A stretch of DNA of 64,000 bases from Natrinema caseinilyticum (GTDB lineage Archaea; Halobacteriota; Halobacteria; Halobacteriales; Natrialbaceae). The stretch lies in NCBI RefSeq assembly GCF_024227435.1, contig NZ_CP100445.1, positions 124,001 through 188,000 of the forward strand. The letters are read 5' to 3'. Every line of letters starts with the position of its first letter. The first letter of the stretch is position 1. Positions 43,867 through 52,728 of this stretch are shown one piece after another. The notes beneath the pieces were generated by a model, which searched no databases, was not told the DNA's origin, and saw only the letters and a program-made list of their open reading frames with translations. The translations under genes were made by a program, and so were the position numbers.

Positions 43867-44796
43867 TTAATTTCTTTTTGCCAGGTCGCGGAACTGTTCG
43901 ATCAGGATCGAAACCGGTTTCGTAACCGTAGCGATGCTACCGTCGTCGTCAGCAGTTGCCAACTCTTCGGCCCGCTTTTGTTTGCGAAGCGCCTTCAACT
44001 TCGCAGTCTGATCGTCGACCGTTGCACTCGAGGTGATCGTCTTCGTTTCGCCGCCTTTCAGTCCGTTGAGGCCCGCGACCTGCGCGTCCACGCCGGCCGA
44101 TCGGGTAGTCGTGGTGCCCGCGTCGGTGTCGACGGAGACGTCGTCGAAATCGTCGTTCGAGAAACTCAGCCGCCTGTGCTCGGTTTTTTCGACGCCTCCC
44201 CAGGAGAGTTCGACGTCCTCCATCGCGTCGTCGATGTCACGTTGGATTTGTGCATCGGTGATTTCGGGGTCGTCGTTCCCGTCGGCATCGGTGGTTCCGG
44301 TCCCGGCGGCGTCGGCTCGCTGGGCCATGGTCAGGTAGTGTGCGATCAGCGCCGCACCCGTCGATGCTGTGATGAACGCGAGGCCGACCGCATACGTCGC
44401 GATGACTTCGACGGTGTAATCGTTTCTGTAGCCGTTCCAGTCCTTCGGATACGCGACGAGGAAGCCGACGACAGCGGCGATCGTGATTGTGACGCCGCCC
44501 GTCGACGCGTACAGCACTCGCCGCTCCGATGGAAGGAGCGTGACGATCCCGAACATCGTAACGGGGAGTGCCGTCATCGCCAGTGCGTACGCGGGACCGA
44601 CCCACGCAAAGTACCCAGGGGATCGCGCCTCGAACGTGTTGCCCCAGAGAAAGAGCACGAGTCCGATCACCGCCAGCCCGATCCCGCCGAGGAACAGACC
44701 GAACCCGGCGTAGACGTCGGTTCGGTCCTCCGGTTCTCCGATATATCGACGATAGAGGTCGAAAAGATAGCCGTCTGAAGCCTGTTCCGCTGACAT
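43867..44796 (-). CDS. Haloarchaeal multi-TM protein with acidic soluble tail
   Basis: 309 residues. Four or five membrane helices lie at about residues 25-55, 60-80, 85-105 and 130-155. The remaining 150 residues are hydrophilic, with DDFDDVSVDTDAG, a GLNGLKGGETKTITS motif and a Lys-rich helix (AKLKALRKQKRAEEL). I believe this is a conserved haloarchaeal family of unknown function. It lies 95 bases upstream of the salactin-type gene on the same strand. That proximity suggests, but does not show, a joint role. Confidence 0.78.
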   Translation of the reverse strand: MSAEQASDGYLFDLYRRYIGEPEDRTDVYAGFGLFLGGIGLAVIGLVLFLWGNTFEARSPGYFAWVGPAYALAMTALPVTMFGIVTLLPSERRVLYASTGGVTITIAAVVGFLVAYPKDWNGYRNDYTVEVIATYAVGLAFITASTGAALIAHYLTMAQRADAAGTGTTDADGNDDPEITDAQIQRDIDDAMEDVELSWGGVEKTEHRRLSFSNDDFDDVSVDTDAGTTTTRSAGVDAQVAGLNGLKGGETKTITSSATVDDQTAKLKALRKQKRAEELATADDDGSIATVTKPVSILIEQFRDLAKRN

Positions 44797-45042
44797 TAAC
44801 CCCTCGTTTACCCTCCAGTACTATGACTGTTGGGTCGAGAAACGAACCCGACGTCCGATCAGTTCTCGGAACTCAGTCACGCCGAAGCGGACGGTTCCGC
44901 TACCGGATCGGACGCGAATAGTTTAGTACGCAGTGGCACTTCGTCGTTCGTGTCAATCCGCCCAGTTCACACCGTCCGGTCGGTCGAACATCATTCCATA
45001 ATTTGATATGTGTTGGACGCCCAGGTACCACCATCGCAAATT

Positions 45043-45642
45043 ATGTCTGGTGATACGAACGCCGTCCTCGTGGCAGATAGCGACCCCGAGGTCGTGGCCC
45101 GATTTCGATCGTGGCTCGCGGACGACTTCCGGGTCGAAACGACGACCGATGGCGACGACGCGCTCGCAATTCTCGAGGACGTAGATGCGACACTCGTCGC
45201 TCGAGATCTTCAAACGGCGTCCGGAACTGCCGTCGCGAGCGAGATTGAACGAAACGCGGCTCATACGATGGCGGTCCTCCGATACACGGAGCCCGGTACC
45301 GAACGCTATCGGTTCACGGGCGACTCACTCGTCAAACCGGTATCGAAGACGGCCCTGTTCGAGACGGTCGATCACCTGCTGCGACGCGCTCGATACGATA
45401 ACCTGGTGGCCGAGTGTGCGTCGCTGGCGGTCGAATGCGGGGCATTCGAGGCGCGTACGGACCCCGGATGCGAACTCGAGGCGGACGACGAGTACGCGGA
45501 CATCCAGCGGCGACTCGCGGACCTGTTTACGGAACTGGACGAACTGGTCCGGACGTTCGACAGGGACGACTTCCGGGCCGCGTTTACGACGTGCGGCTTC
45601 GGCGGGAATACCCCGTCTCAGCAGGCCGAGCGACTCTCGTGA
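45043..45642 (+). CDS. HalX-domain response regulator-like protein with degenerate receiver
   Basis: 199 residues from ATG 45043. The receiver opens NAVLVADSDPEVVARFRSWL but where the phosphoacceptor Asp should follow the third strand it reads ATLVARDLQT, with Ala in that place. The conserved Lys is retained (DSLVKPVSK). A HalX domain follows (about residues 118-185, RARYDNLVAECASLAVECGA). HalX receivers are common in haloarchaea. Loss of the Asp suggests the protein is not switched by phosphorylation. The frame extends upstream to 45010, less likely as start. Confidence 0.82.
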   Translation: MSGDTNAVLVADSDPEVVARFRSWLADDFRVETTTDGDDALAILEDVDATLVARDLQTASGTAVASEIERNAAHTMAVLRYTEPGTERYRFTGDSLVKPVSKTALFETVDHLLRRARYDNLVAECASLAVECGAFEARTDPGCELEADDEYADIQRRLADLFTELDELVRTFDRDDFRAAFTTCGFGGNTPSQQAERLS

Positions 45643-45694
45643 GCCAGACTCGCAAAGCGCCGCCGTTATACGTTCGTGGCCGTAAGGAGAGTCA

Positions 45695-46744
45695 ATGAGT
45701 CAGGAGTCGGAGTACAGCGGGGGCGACCTCAGGAATACCGGAATGCGTCTCAAACACGATCGCGAGTGGGACTACGAACTCGAGGAGATCGTCGACGCGA
45801 TCGAGGAGCGAGACGCGACCAAGGTCGGGTTGCAGTTCCCGGAGGGGCTGAAACGTCGCGGGCCGGCCGTGGCGGACGATCTCCGAGAACTGGCAGACGA
45901 CGACGTGACGTTCATGCTCTCGGGCCAGCCCTGTTACGGCGCCTGCGATCTCGACACGTACCTGATGAAACGCACCGACGTGTTCGTCCACTTCGGCCAC
46001 TCGCCGATGAAGAACACGGACAAGGTGATCTACGTTCCGCTGTTCTCGAACGTCGACGTCACGCCGATCATGGAAGAGGCCCTCGACACTCTCGAGGCCC
46101 CGGAGGAAACGGCCGGTGTCGGCCTCGTCACCACCGCCCAGCACATGAACCGCTACGAGGAAATGCGCGAATTCCTGGCGGAACACGGCTACGAGGTCCA
46201 CAGTCGCCGCGGGGACGAGCGGCTGACCCACGAGGGACAGGTGCTTGGCTGTAACTACGCGAGCGCGGACGTTCCTGCGGACCAGGTACTCTACGTCGGC
46301 GGAGGGAAGTTCCATCCGCTCGGACTGGCGATGGAACACCCCGAGAAACACGTCGTCATCGCGGACCCGGTCAACAACGTCGTCACGGTCGCCGACACGG
46401 AGAAATTCATGAAACAGCGATACGGGGCGATACACCGCGCGATGGACGCCGAAAAGTGGGGCGTCATCTTCTGTACCAAGATCGGCCAGGGCCGCTGGGA
46501 GACTGCGGAGAAGATTCTCGACGATAACGAGAACGCCTATCTGATCACGATGGACGAGGTCACGCCGGACCGGTTGCGGAATTTCGATATGGACGCCTTC
46601 GTCAATACCGGGTGTCCACGGATCACGACCGACGACGGGCCGCAGTTCCATAAGCCGATGCTCACACCCGGCGAGTACCGGATCGCAGTCGGCGACGAAC
46701 CGCTCGATAGCCTCTCGTTCGATACGTTCCACGGCACCTGGTGA
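45695..46744 (+). CDS. dph2: Diphthamide biosynthesis enzyme Dph2
   Basis: 349 residues. Three conserved Cys that hold the [4Fe-4S] cluster are visible: SGQPCYGACD (about residues 77-85), QVLGCNYA (about 181-188) and VNTGCPRIT (about 306-314). The archaeal radical enzyme transfers the 3-amino-3-carboxypropyl group from SAM to a histidine of elongation factor 2, step one of diphthamide synthesis. TATA-like GTTATAC lies about 27 bases before the ATG (near 45667), so the transcript is probably almost leaderless. Confidence 0.95.
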   Translation: MSQESEYSGGDLRNTGMRLKHDREWDYELEEIVDAIEERDATKVGLQFPEGLKRRGPAVADDLRELADDDVTFMLSGQPCYGACDLDTYLMKRTDVFVHFGHSPMKNTDKVIYVPLFSNVDVTPIMEEALDTLEAPEETAGVGLVTTAQHMNRYEEMREFLAEHGYEVHSRRGDERLTHEGQVLGCNYASADVPADQVLYVGGGKFHPLGLAMEHPEKHVVIADPVNNVVTVADTEKFMKQRYGAIHRAMDAEKWGVIFCTKIGQGRWETAEKILDDNENAYLITMDEVTPDRLRNFDMDAFVNTGCPRITTDDGPQFHKPMLTPGEYRIAVGDEPLDSLSFDTFHGTW

Positions 46745-46879
46745 ATTGCGTCGGGAGTCGAGCACCGGGGGTATTCTTCTACACTGCTTGTACAGTGACC
46801 CGACGCGCGAGTCGCTCCCGTCTGCCGCCGAGTTTCGATCGAGGGCGAACGATGCGCTACTCGCTTTTGCCACCAATCG

Positions 46880-46893
46880 TCACCGATCGGTGA
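46880..46893. promoter_or_regulatory. Perfect palindrome TCACCGATCGGTGA
   Basis: A 14-base perfect palindrome in the 316-base gap before the tandem winged-helix gene. A half-site with one extra match (TCACCGATCAGT, 47044-47055) lies immediately before that gene's ATG. The pair could be operators for autoregulation. Confidence 0.5.
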
Positions 46894-47001
46894 CGAACGT
46901 CTCAAACTACCAGTCTATCCTGTTATCAGAGCTTGAGTGCTATACACATGCAGAAAAATCTCGAGAGAGGGACTGTTTTGTCCAAGTATCGGTAATAGAT
47001 C

Positions 47002-47018
47002 ACTGATTCCAAATCAGT
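47002..47018. promoter_or_regulatory. Inverted repeat ACTGATT-CCA-AATCAGT
   Basis: 7-base arms with a 3-base loop, 43 to 59 bases upstream of the ATG at 47061, in an AT-rich stretch. It is well placed as a promoter operator. The rest of the gap 46745-47060 shows no gene. Confidence 0.5.
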
Positions 47019-47060
47019 TTGGAGCAGTTCTTTTGCACACTAGTCACCGATCAGTAGTCG

Positions 47061-47735
47061 ATGAGTAACTCACCTACGAGCGGGTCCGGCCCCGATTCTC
47101 GCGACGAGTTCTTTGGTACCCTCGCCGACGCCCGTCGACGGATCGTCGTCCGCATCGTCTCCGAGAGATCGCCGGAGGGAATCGGGAAAAACGATCTTGC
47201 GTTCCGACTCGCAGCGGTGATAATTGATACCCCGCCCGACACCGTTTCCGACAGCGACCACCAGCGAGCGCTCGTCGACCTCCACCATCGACTGTTACCA
47301 CAACTGGCGGACGCGGGGGTACTCGAGGAAACGGACGATGGGGCGGTCGTGACGACCGACCACCGGGCATTCGAGGATACCAGATTCGAACGGCCTGTGT
47401 CGATCGGTAGAGGTGACGAACCGGACGATCACGACGCGGTGTTCAAAGCGCTCGCCGACGACCGTCGACGGACGGTCCTGTCGGTGCTTGCCGGCCAGTA
47501 TCGCCCGATCGACACGGAAACGCTCGCTCGCGACGTCGCGGTCCGCGAGGCGGACGCGACCGAGCGCGAGATTTCGGACCGACGCGTTGACGATGTCTAC
47601 GTCTCGCTCGTTCACGTTCATCTCCCGCTTTTGACCGAAGCCACGCTCGTGAGCTACGATGCCGAGGAGGGACGGGTTTCCTACGAAGGCCATCCGCTCG
47701 TTCCGTCACCGAATACAATAACACTTACCGGGTAG
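47061..47735 (+). CDS. Tandem winged-helix (ArsR-like, DUF7344-type) regulator
   Basis: 224 residues containing two similar winged-helix domains. The first (about 15-105) has DEFFGTLADARRRIVVRIVS; the second (about 123-215) has DAVFKALADDRRRTVLSVLA. Each is followed by VDLHHRLLPQLADAGVLEET or LVHVHLPLLTEATLVSYDAE, the recognition and wing region. Single-domain versions occur widely in haloarchaea; the double form could bind DNA as an internal dimer. Palindromes lie just upstream (46880-46893, 47002-47018). The ATG is clear, and the UlaG-like gene follows after 18 bases on the same strand, so they may be one operon. Confidence 0.82.
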   Translation: MSNSPTSGSGPDSRDEFFGTLADARRRIVVRIVSERSPEGIGKNDLAFRLAAVIIDTPPDTVSDSDHQRALVDLHHRLLPQLADAGVLEETDDGAVVTTDHRAFEDTRFERPVSIGRGDEPDDHDAVFKALADDRRRTVLSVLAGQYRPIDTETLARDVAVREADATEREISDRRVDDVYVSLVHVHLPLLTEATLVSYDAEEGRVSYEGHPLVPSPNTITLTG

Positions 47736-47753
47736 CTCTTCGCATCTTCGGCC

Positions 47754-48587
47754 ATGATCGAAAGCGACTGGAGCGATTGGCTCGTCCGCGACGTCGCAGA
47801 CGCGACACCGGACGGGGTCGCGATCTGGTATCTCGGCTGCAACGGGTTCGTTTGCAAGGGATCCGAGGGAACGACGATCTACATCGATCCGTACCTCGGC
47901 CTGGGTGATCCGCCGCGGACGGTTCGCATGATTCCGGTACCGTTCGACCCGGCCGACGTCACCGAAGCCGACGCCGTCCTCGCGACGCACGAACACACCG
48001 ATCACGTTCACGGACCGAGCCAGGCACCCATCCTTGCGAATACGGGCGCGTCCCTGTACGCTCCCGACGACAGCATCGCAGTCGCTCGCGAAGACGAGAA
48101 CTGGACGGCCGAGTGGGACGTCACGGACGACCAGTTGACCGAAGTAGCCGAGGGGGAGACGCTCGAGTTCGGCGAGTTCACGATCCACGTCGAGGACGCC
48201 TACGACCCCGACGCGACGCATCCGGTAAGCTACGTGATAGAACACGATGCGGGTACGTTCTTCCACGGCGGGGACACCAAACCGACCGACGAGTTCGGTC
48301 GAATCGGGGACGAGTACGATATCGATCTCGCGGCGCTCGCCTTCGGAACCGTCGGCCAGATTCCCGACAAGCAGACCCGCGAGCCGACCCGGACCCGCTG
48401 GTACAACGACGAAAATCAGGTCATCGAGTGTGCTGACGCCCTCGAGTGTGAACGACTCCTGCCGAGCCACTGGGATATGTGGAAGGGTCTCACCGCCGAT
48501 CCGACGGCGCTGCACCACCACGCGCGCAGTTTCGAGCATCCGAGTCGACTCGAGATCGTCGAGGTCGGCGACCGCGTCGAACTCTGA
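47754..48587 (+). CDS. UlaG-like metallo-beta-lactamase-fold hydrolase
   Basis: 277 residues. THEHTDHV (about residues 79-86) is the metal-binding HxHxDH motif; FFHGGDTKPTDEF (about 169-181) and LPSHWDMWKG (about 238-247) supply other ligands. The fold resembles L-ascorbate-6-phosphate lactonase UlaG and related RNA- or lactone-cleaving enzymes. The natural substrate is unknown. It follows the tandem winged-helix gene by 18 bases. The long downstream gene starts 69 bases after it behind its own TATA box. Confidence 0.85.
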   Translation: MIESDWSDWLVRDVADATPDGVAIWYLGCNGFVCKGSEGTTIYIDPYLGLGDPPRTVRMIPVPFDPADVTEADAVLATHEHTDHVHGPSQAPILANTGASLYAPDDSIAVAREDENWTAEWDVTDDQLTEVAEGETLEFGEFTIHVEDAYDPDATHPVSYVIEHDAGTFFHGGDTKPTDEFGRIGDEYDIDLAALAFGTVGQIPDKQTREPTRTRWYNDENQVIECADALECERLLPSHWDMWKGLTADPTALHHHARSFEHPSRLEIVEVGDRVEL

Positions 48588-48623
48588 TCCTATCGTTCTC
48601 TCGATATGAGTCCGTCCGCACAA

Positions 48624-48631
48624 TTTATAAT
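48624..48631 (+). promoter_or_regulatory. TATA box of the acidic coiled-coil gene
   Basis: TTTATAAT about 29 bases before the ATG at 48657 gives a near-leaderless transcript independent of the UlaG-like gene. Confidence 0.6.
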
Positions 48632-48656
48632 AATGCTATGGTAACGTTGGTCTCAT

Positions 48657-50372
48657 ATGAGTAGCACCGCCGACACTGATGACGTGATCGAGATCAGTAC
48701 TGACGGAATATCCGTCCGGAAAACGTTCACGGCGGACGAATTTCCCGTTCCAGCGATCCGGTTCGAGATCGAATCGAACCGGGACGATCCGGTTACGTTT
48801 CAGCTTTCGGAAGACGTTCCGTCGTCGTTTCCGATGGATCGGGTCGGATTCCACCCGGACTATCATAGCGAGGACTGGACGGCTTTCCAGGACAATCACG
48901 TCGAGTTCACCGCGACGCTCGAGCCGAACGAACGCCTCGTAACGGTCTACGGGATCCAACTCGAGGACCTAAGTCGAGGTGCGGAATTCCTCTCCGAGCC
49001 GACCGTCGTGGAACGCAGCGGCGACGACGATATCGAGCAATCCGAAGCCGAGGAACTCGACGACGAGCTTATCGGCAATATCGTCTCCGAGGACGGTAGT
49101 CAGGCCGTCAAAGATATGATCAGCGGGGAGTCGGAGTCGATGCCTGGTCTCGAGGACGTAGAGACGATCGAGCCCGGTCCGGATGTCGATCTCGGAGACG
49201 ATGTCGGCTCTACCGACGAGACAGCGGAGGATACGATCGGCCTCGATCTCGACCTCAGTGACGTGGATCCAGAACCGATCGACGTCGATGCGGACGACGA
49301 GGACGAAGGGGATGAACCGCCGGATATCGATCTCGGGTTCGAAGAAGAAGAAATACCGGAGCCGGATACCGACGAGCCCGCGATCGACACGGATGCCGAT
49401 GACGCACCCGATCGACCAGGCGTCGATCTCGATATCGGGACCGAGACGAGTGAAACCGATATCGGCGGTGGCGCCGGCGAGGGGACCGCGGCCGACCCAC
49501 CGGACGATTCCGGCATCGAAATCGACCTCGGGCTCGACGATTCAGAAGCCAGAGACGGTGAGGACGACGCGCCGTCCGTGGGGTCCGACCTCGATTCGGA
49601 GCCGGTCGGAGAGACCGATCTCGACACTGATCCGGTTGGAGAGACCGATCTCGACACCGATCCGGTCGGAGAGGCTGTATCGGGCACAGAACCCGCTCTC
49701 GATTCGGAGCCTGACGCGGAGGCCGATCTCGATCCCGGACCAGGCGAACCGATCGGGACCGAACGTGAGGAGCGGACCGAGGAATCGACCTCGAGCGTCG
49801 AGATCGACGTCGCTGGCTCGGTCGCGGCGCGTCTCGCGACCGAGATTCGTGAAGGGTCGGTCGACGAGGAGGATCTCGAGGTTATTCAGTCAGAGTTCGA
49901 CCTCGAGCCGACGGGGGCCGACATCGCGAAGATCGATCACCTCCAGTCTCGCGTCGAGGAAGTCACCGCCTACACGGATTCGCTCCAGACGTTCCTCGAA
50001 GAAAACGGCACCGGCGCACAGCTCATCGACGAACTCCAGACCAAGATCGACTCGCTCGAAGCCGACCTCTCGTCGATGGACGAGCGGTTGACGGAGACGA
50101 ACGACCGGGTCGACGACGTCGAAGCCGACGTGGTCGATCTCACCGACTGGAACACCGATCTCGAATCCGACCTGGGGGCCGTAACGAACGACGTCGACGC
50201 GGTCGAGGGGACCGTCGACGAACTCGCACACGACATCGGGACTGTCGACGACGACGTCAAATCCGTCGCGGACGACCTCAAAGCGGTCGAGAGCGACCTC
50301 GAGGATGTCAGATCCGACGTGACCGAGATCCATGAGTGGCGCGAGGAACTCGGATCGATGTTCTCCGACTAA
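48657..50372 (+). CDS. Acidic-linker coiled-coil protein
   Basis: 571 residues with three parts. Residues 1-118 form a beta-rich domain (GISVRKTFTADEFPVPAIRF, ENPFL-free, ending LEDLSRGAEFL). Residues about 119-390 are an extremely Asp/Glu-rich low-complexity linker with repeats such as PVGETDLDTD. Residues about 395-571 are a long helical coiled coil (LQSRVEEVTAYTDSLQTFLE, then VEADVVDLTDWNTDLESDL) ending SMFSD. The design suggests a scaffold or bridging protein. No Walker, HTH or membrane motif is seen. A HisG-like gene follows 102 bases later on the same strand. Confidence 0.82.
   Translation: MSSTADTDDVIEISTDGISVRKTFTADEFPVPAIRFEIESNRDDPVTFQLSEDVPSSFPMDRVGFHPDYHSEDWTAFQDNHVEFTATLEPNERLVTVYGIQLEDLSRGAEFLSEPTVVERSGDDDIEQSEAEELDDELIGNIVSEDGSQAVKDMISGESESMPGLEDVETIEPGPDVDLGDDVGSTDETAEDTIGLDLDLSDVDPEPIDVDADDEDEGDEPPDIDLGFEEEEIPEPDTDEPAIDTDADDAPDRPGVDLDIGTETSETDIGGGAGEGTAADPPDDSGIEIDLGLDDSEARDGEDDAPSVGSDLDSEPVGETDLDTDPVGETDLDTDPVGEAVSGTEPALDSEPDAEADLDPGPGEPIGTEREERTEESTSSVEIDVAGSVAARLATEIREGSVDEEDLEVIQSEFDLEPTGADIAKIDHLQSRVEEVTAYTDSLQTFLEENGTGAQLIDELQTKIDSLEADLSSMDERLTETNDRVDDVEADVVDLTDWNTDLESDLGAVTNDVDAVEGTVDELAHDIGTVDDDVKSVADDLKAVESDLEDVRSDVTEIHEWREELGSMFSD
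49602..49673 (+). repeat. 30-base in-frame tandem repeat
   Basis: Inside the coiled-coil gene, a 30-base unit coding PVGETDLDTD is repeated at 49602-49631 and 49632-49661, with a partial third copy to 49673. Two third-position changes show it is not a very recent duplication. Confidence 0.85.
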
Positions 50373-50474
50373 CGCTGTCACGCGGGTGCAACCGACCCGG
50401 GTAGCGTCCGGTTGCAGTGCTCGTCTATCCCGAAAACACAACTCGTTTATCCGTCGCCGGTCGAGAACCGGTCG

Positions 50475-51401
50475 ATGGGCGAGACGATACCGATCGCTGT
50501 TCCACGGAAGGGCCGGCCGCTCGAGTCGGTACTCGACCGGCTCGCGAATCGACTCGACGTCCCCGAACTAGCGGACGACGTCACGTCGATCCTTCGTCAC
50601 GAAAAGGCGCTCACGAAGGGAACGATCGACGCCGACGAAACTGACGTCTACCATCGTCTCGCAGAATACAGTACCGTCGACGATCCGACCGCGCCGGAGT
50701 TCACCCTGCTGCGGGACGATCGCGCCGGAAAACCGCGCCGAATCGTCTTCGATAGCGTCACGATTCCGCTCGCCGACGTCGAAGGCGCGCCCGAAGACAC
50801 CGCAATTCAGCTCGTGGGGCGCGAGGAACCGTTTCGCGCCCTTCGAACCCACGAATTCGCACTCGGGTTCGACAGCGCGGATCTCGTTCTCGAGGAGGTC
50901 GTCGAGTTACGGCCGGAACCGCTCGAACGGATCGCCGACGTGAACGCTCGAATCAACCCGTCGGACACTGACGTCCAGGTCGTCACCGGCCTCGCAGACA
51001 CGGTCTACCACACGCTGTTGGCCACGCCCGAAGTCGTTCCCGCAGCAGGGTCGCTCGACCGAGCGTTCCTCGCGGAGTACGAGGGTCCGCTCTGCATCGA
51101 GCCGCGGTACGAACGTCTCGTTCAAGCTGTACTCGGTACGCAGACGCTCGACGGAGTAGAATTCCGCTATCCCGAGGCGAGCCGCGAAGAGGAGGCGGCG
51201 ATAGCAGACGCGGGACTGGGTGTCTATCTGACCGTCACCGGATCGACCGCGCGGGACCACGGCCTCCTGCTCGGCGAACGACTGTTCCCGAGCGAGACCG
51301 TCCTGCTCGAAAATACGGTGGAGACCACCGACACGATCGATTACGTCCGCTCGGTGGTGAACGGATCCGACCTCGAGACGGAACTCACTGTCGAACCGTA
51401 A
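50475..51401 (+). CDS. HisG-like (ATP phosphoribosyltransferase-fold) protein
   Basis: 308 residues from ATG 50475. It opens TIPIAVPRKGRPLESVLDRL, the usual HisG start pattern, and later has LADTVYHTLLA, PLCIEPRYERLVQAVLG, then EEAAIADAGLGVYLTVTGST and ARDHGLLLGERLF, matching the HisG order of strands and phosphate-binding loop. It is shorter and more divergent than a standard HisG in the middle, where an extra segment (about 60-130) intervenes. It may be a paralogue with another substrate rather than the histidine enzyme. The frame extends upstream but the first part is not similar. Confidence 0.6.
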   Translation: MGETIPIAVPRKGRPLESVLDRLANRLDVPELADDVTSILRHEKALTKGTIDADETDVYHRLAEYSTVDDPTAPEFTLLRDDRAGKPRRIVFDSVTIPLADVEGAPEDTAIQLVGREEPFRALRTHEFALGFDSADLVLEEVVELRPEPLERIADVNARINPSDTDVQVVTGLADTVYHTLLATPEVVPAAGSLDRAFLAEYEGPLCIEPRYERLVQAVLGTQTLDGVEFRYPEASREEEAAIADAGLGVYLTVTGSTARDHGLLLGERLFPSETVLLENTVETTDTIDYVRSVVNGSDLETELTVEP

Positions 51402-51460
51402 CTCGTCCCCTCGAGTCCGAACGAGAACGGTGCAGAAACCGTTCGACGCCGTGGGTCGTC

Positions 51461-51466
51461 TTTTTT
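51461..51466 (+). terminator. T-run after the HisG-like gene
   Basis: Six T residues about 60 bases after the stop of the HisG-like gene, in otherwise GC-rich DNA, fit an archaeal T-tract terminator. The rest of the gap 51402-51681 holds no gene. Confidence 0.5.
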
Positions 51467-51681
51467 GCAACGCTGTGTGGCGGTTCCTCCCATCGTCCTG
51501 TCGTGGCTCCGGGCCAATTCTGTATAGCGATATGGGATTTACTCGCCCGAAATATTCCGGAAATGTTGAGTACTCAAGTTGTACGTTCACCTGAATACGG
51601 CGGTGACTGCGCTGTGATTTTGTCACTCGATTCCCCCGCGAGAGCGGTCTCAGGCCCTCACGTCCACGTTCGTGAATCCGA

Positions 51682-52728
51682 TTACGCGGTGACGGCGTAG
51701 ATATGAGCGAGATAGGTTTCCCGGACGCGATCACCCCAGTTGTGGGTGTACGTGTCGATGACGTCACCGGCGACGTCACCGCGGAGGTACTGAACGATCC
51801 CTCGATCGCCGGTTCGGTCCCGGAGGTGCGTCGTGAAGAAGTGTCGGAAGTAGTGTGGCGTAACGTTCTCCTGTGTTCCGCCACCAGTCCGGTACCACCC
51901 GCGTCTTCGTGCGTGCTTTTCGACGATATAGCGAACGTCCGATGGAGAGAGCCGTTCGCCCCACGAATCACCGGTATCGAGAAAGAGCGGGCGGGCGGGC
52001 GATACCGCGTCCGGGCGAATCGCGAGCCACTCGAGCAACACACGCTCCAGTTCGCCGTCCACTGGAACGACCGTGTCTCGCTTTCGTTTGTTCGAGGCTG
52101 TCCGTTCTTCGCCGTTGACGGTCGTTCCACGGGCTGGCTCCGCCGAAACGAACAGCGAGGACGATCGGCGTTCGAGTCCGACGCGGGGCGTCCATTCGAT
52201 GTCGAGTGACCGCGGTTCGAGGTTCAGATCTCGAAGATCGAGGTTACAGAGTTCGCCGACACGCATCCCGGTCTTCAGGAGTGCGATCACGACGGCCCGT
52301 TCGAGTGGGTGCCCGATCTCGTCGACGAACGTCCGCATCTCTGCAACCGACAGATCACGCCTCGTGGGATTCGTATCGATCGATTCGGGCAGTTCCTCCA
52401 TCACGAGTCCCATCGGATTGGCTTCGAAGACACCGACACGGGTCATATAGTCGTAGAATCTGTTGAGATAGGAGGCGTAGGTCGCGATCGTGCTGGATTC
52501 GAATTCACCGCGCAGCGAGTGGATCCAGGCCATACACTCCCGTCGCTCCGGCGCAGCGACCGAATCGACGTCGAAGCGTTCGTCGACGAACCCCTCGAAC
52601 TGTCGAAGCACGCGCTCGTAGGCCTCGAGCGTCCGTTCGCTCTTGCCGTGGTATCGCTGGTCGTCGAGGAAATACGCGATGGGGTCGTCGACCTCCTCCG
52701 GTTGCGCCTGCCCGGGTTCAGTCGTCAT
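51682..52728 (-). CDS. Tyrosine recombinase (XerC/D-like integrase)
   Basis: About 348 residues. The N-terminal SAM-like DNA-binding domain (about 15-110) and the catalytic domain are both complete: TGMRVGELCN (Arg), NKRKRDTVVPVDGELERVLL (Lys), HYFRHFFTTHLRD (His-x-x-Arg) and DTYTHNW (nucleophile Tyr). It cuts and rejoins DNA as a monomer pair. No att site or phage gene is nearby, so it may be a chromosomal Xer-like enzyme. ATG 52728 overlaps the DUF5805 gene by 11 bases; GTG 52737 is another choice. Confidence 0.88.
   Translation of the reverse strand: MTTEPGQAQPEEVDDPIAYFLDDQRYHGKSERTLEAYERVLRQFEGFVDERFDVDSVAAPERRECMAWIHSLRGEFESSTIATYASYLNRFYDYMTRVGVFEANPMGLVMEELPESIDTNPTRRDLSVAEMRTFVDEIGHPLERAVVIALLKTGMRVGELCNLDLRDLNLEPRSLDIEWTPRVGLERRSSSLFVSAEPARGTTVNGEERTASNKRKRDTVVPVDGELERVLLEWLAIRPDAVSPARPLFLDTGDSWGERLSPSDVRYIVEKHARRRGWYRTGGGTQENVTPHYFRHFFTTHLRDRTGDRGIVQYLRGDVAGDVIDTYTHNWGDRVRETYLAHIYAVTA

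Noticed and set aside
51503-51700. 65-residue frame downstream of the HisG-like gene
   Set aside because: It overlaps the antisense end of the recombinase and has no supporting pattern.
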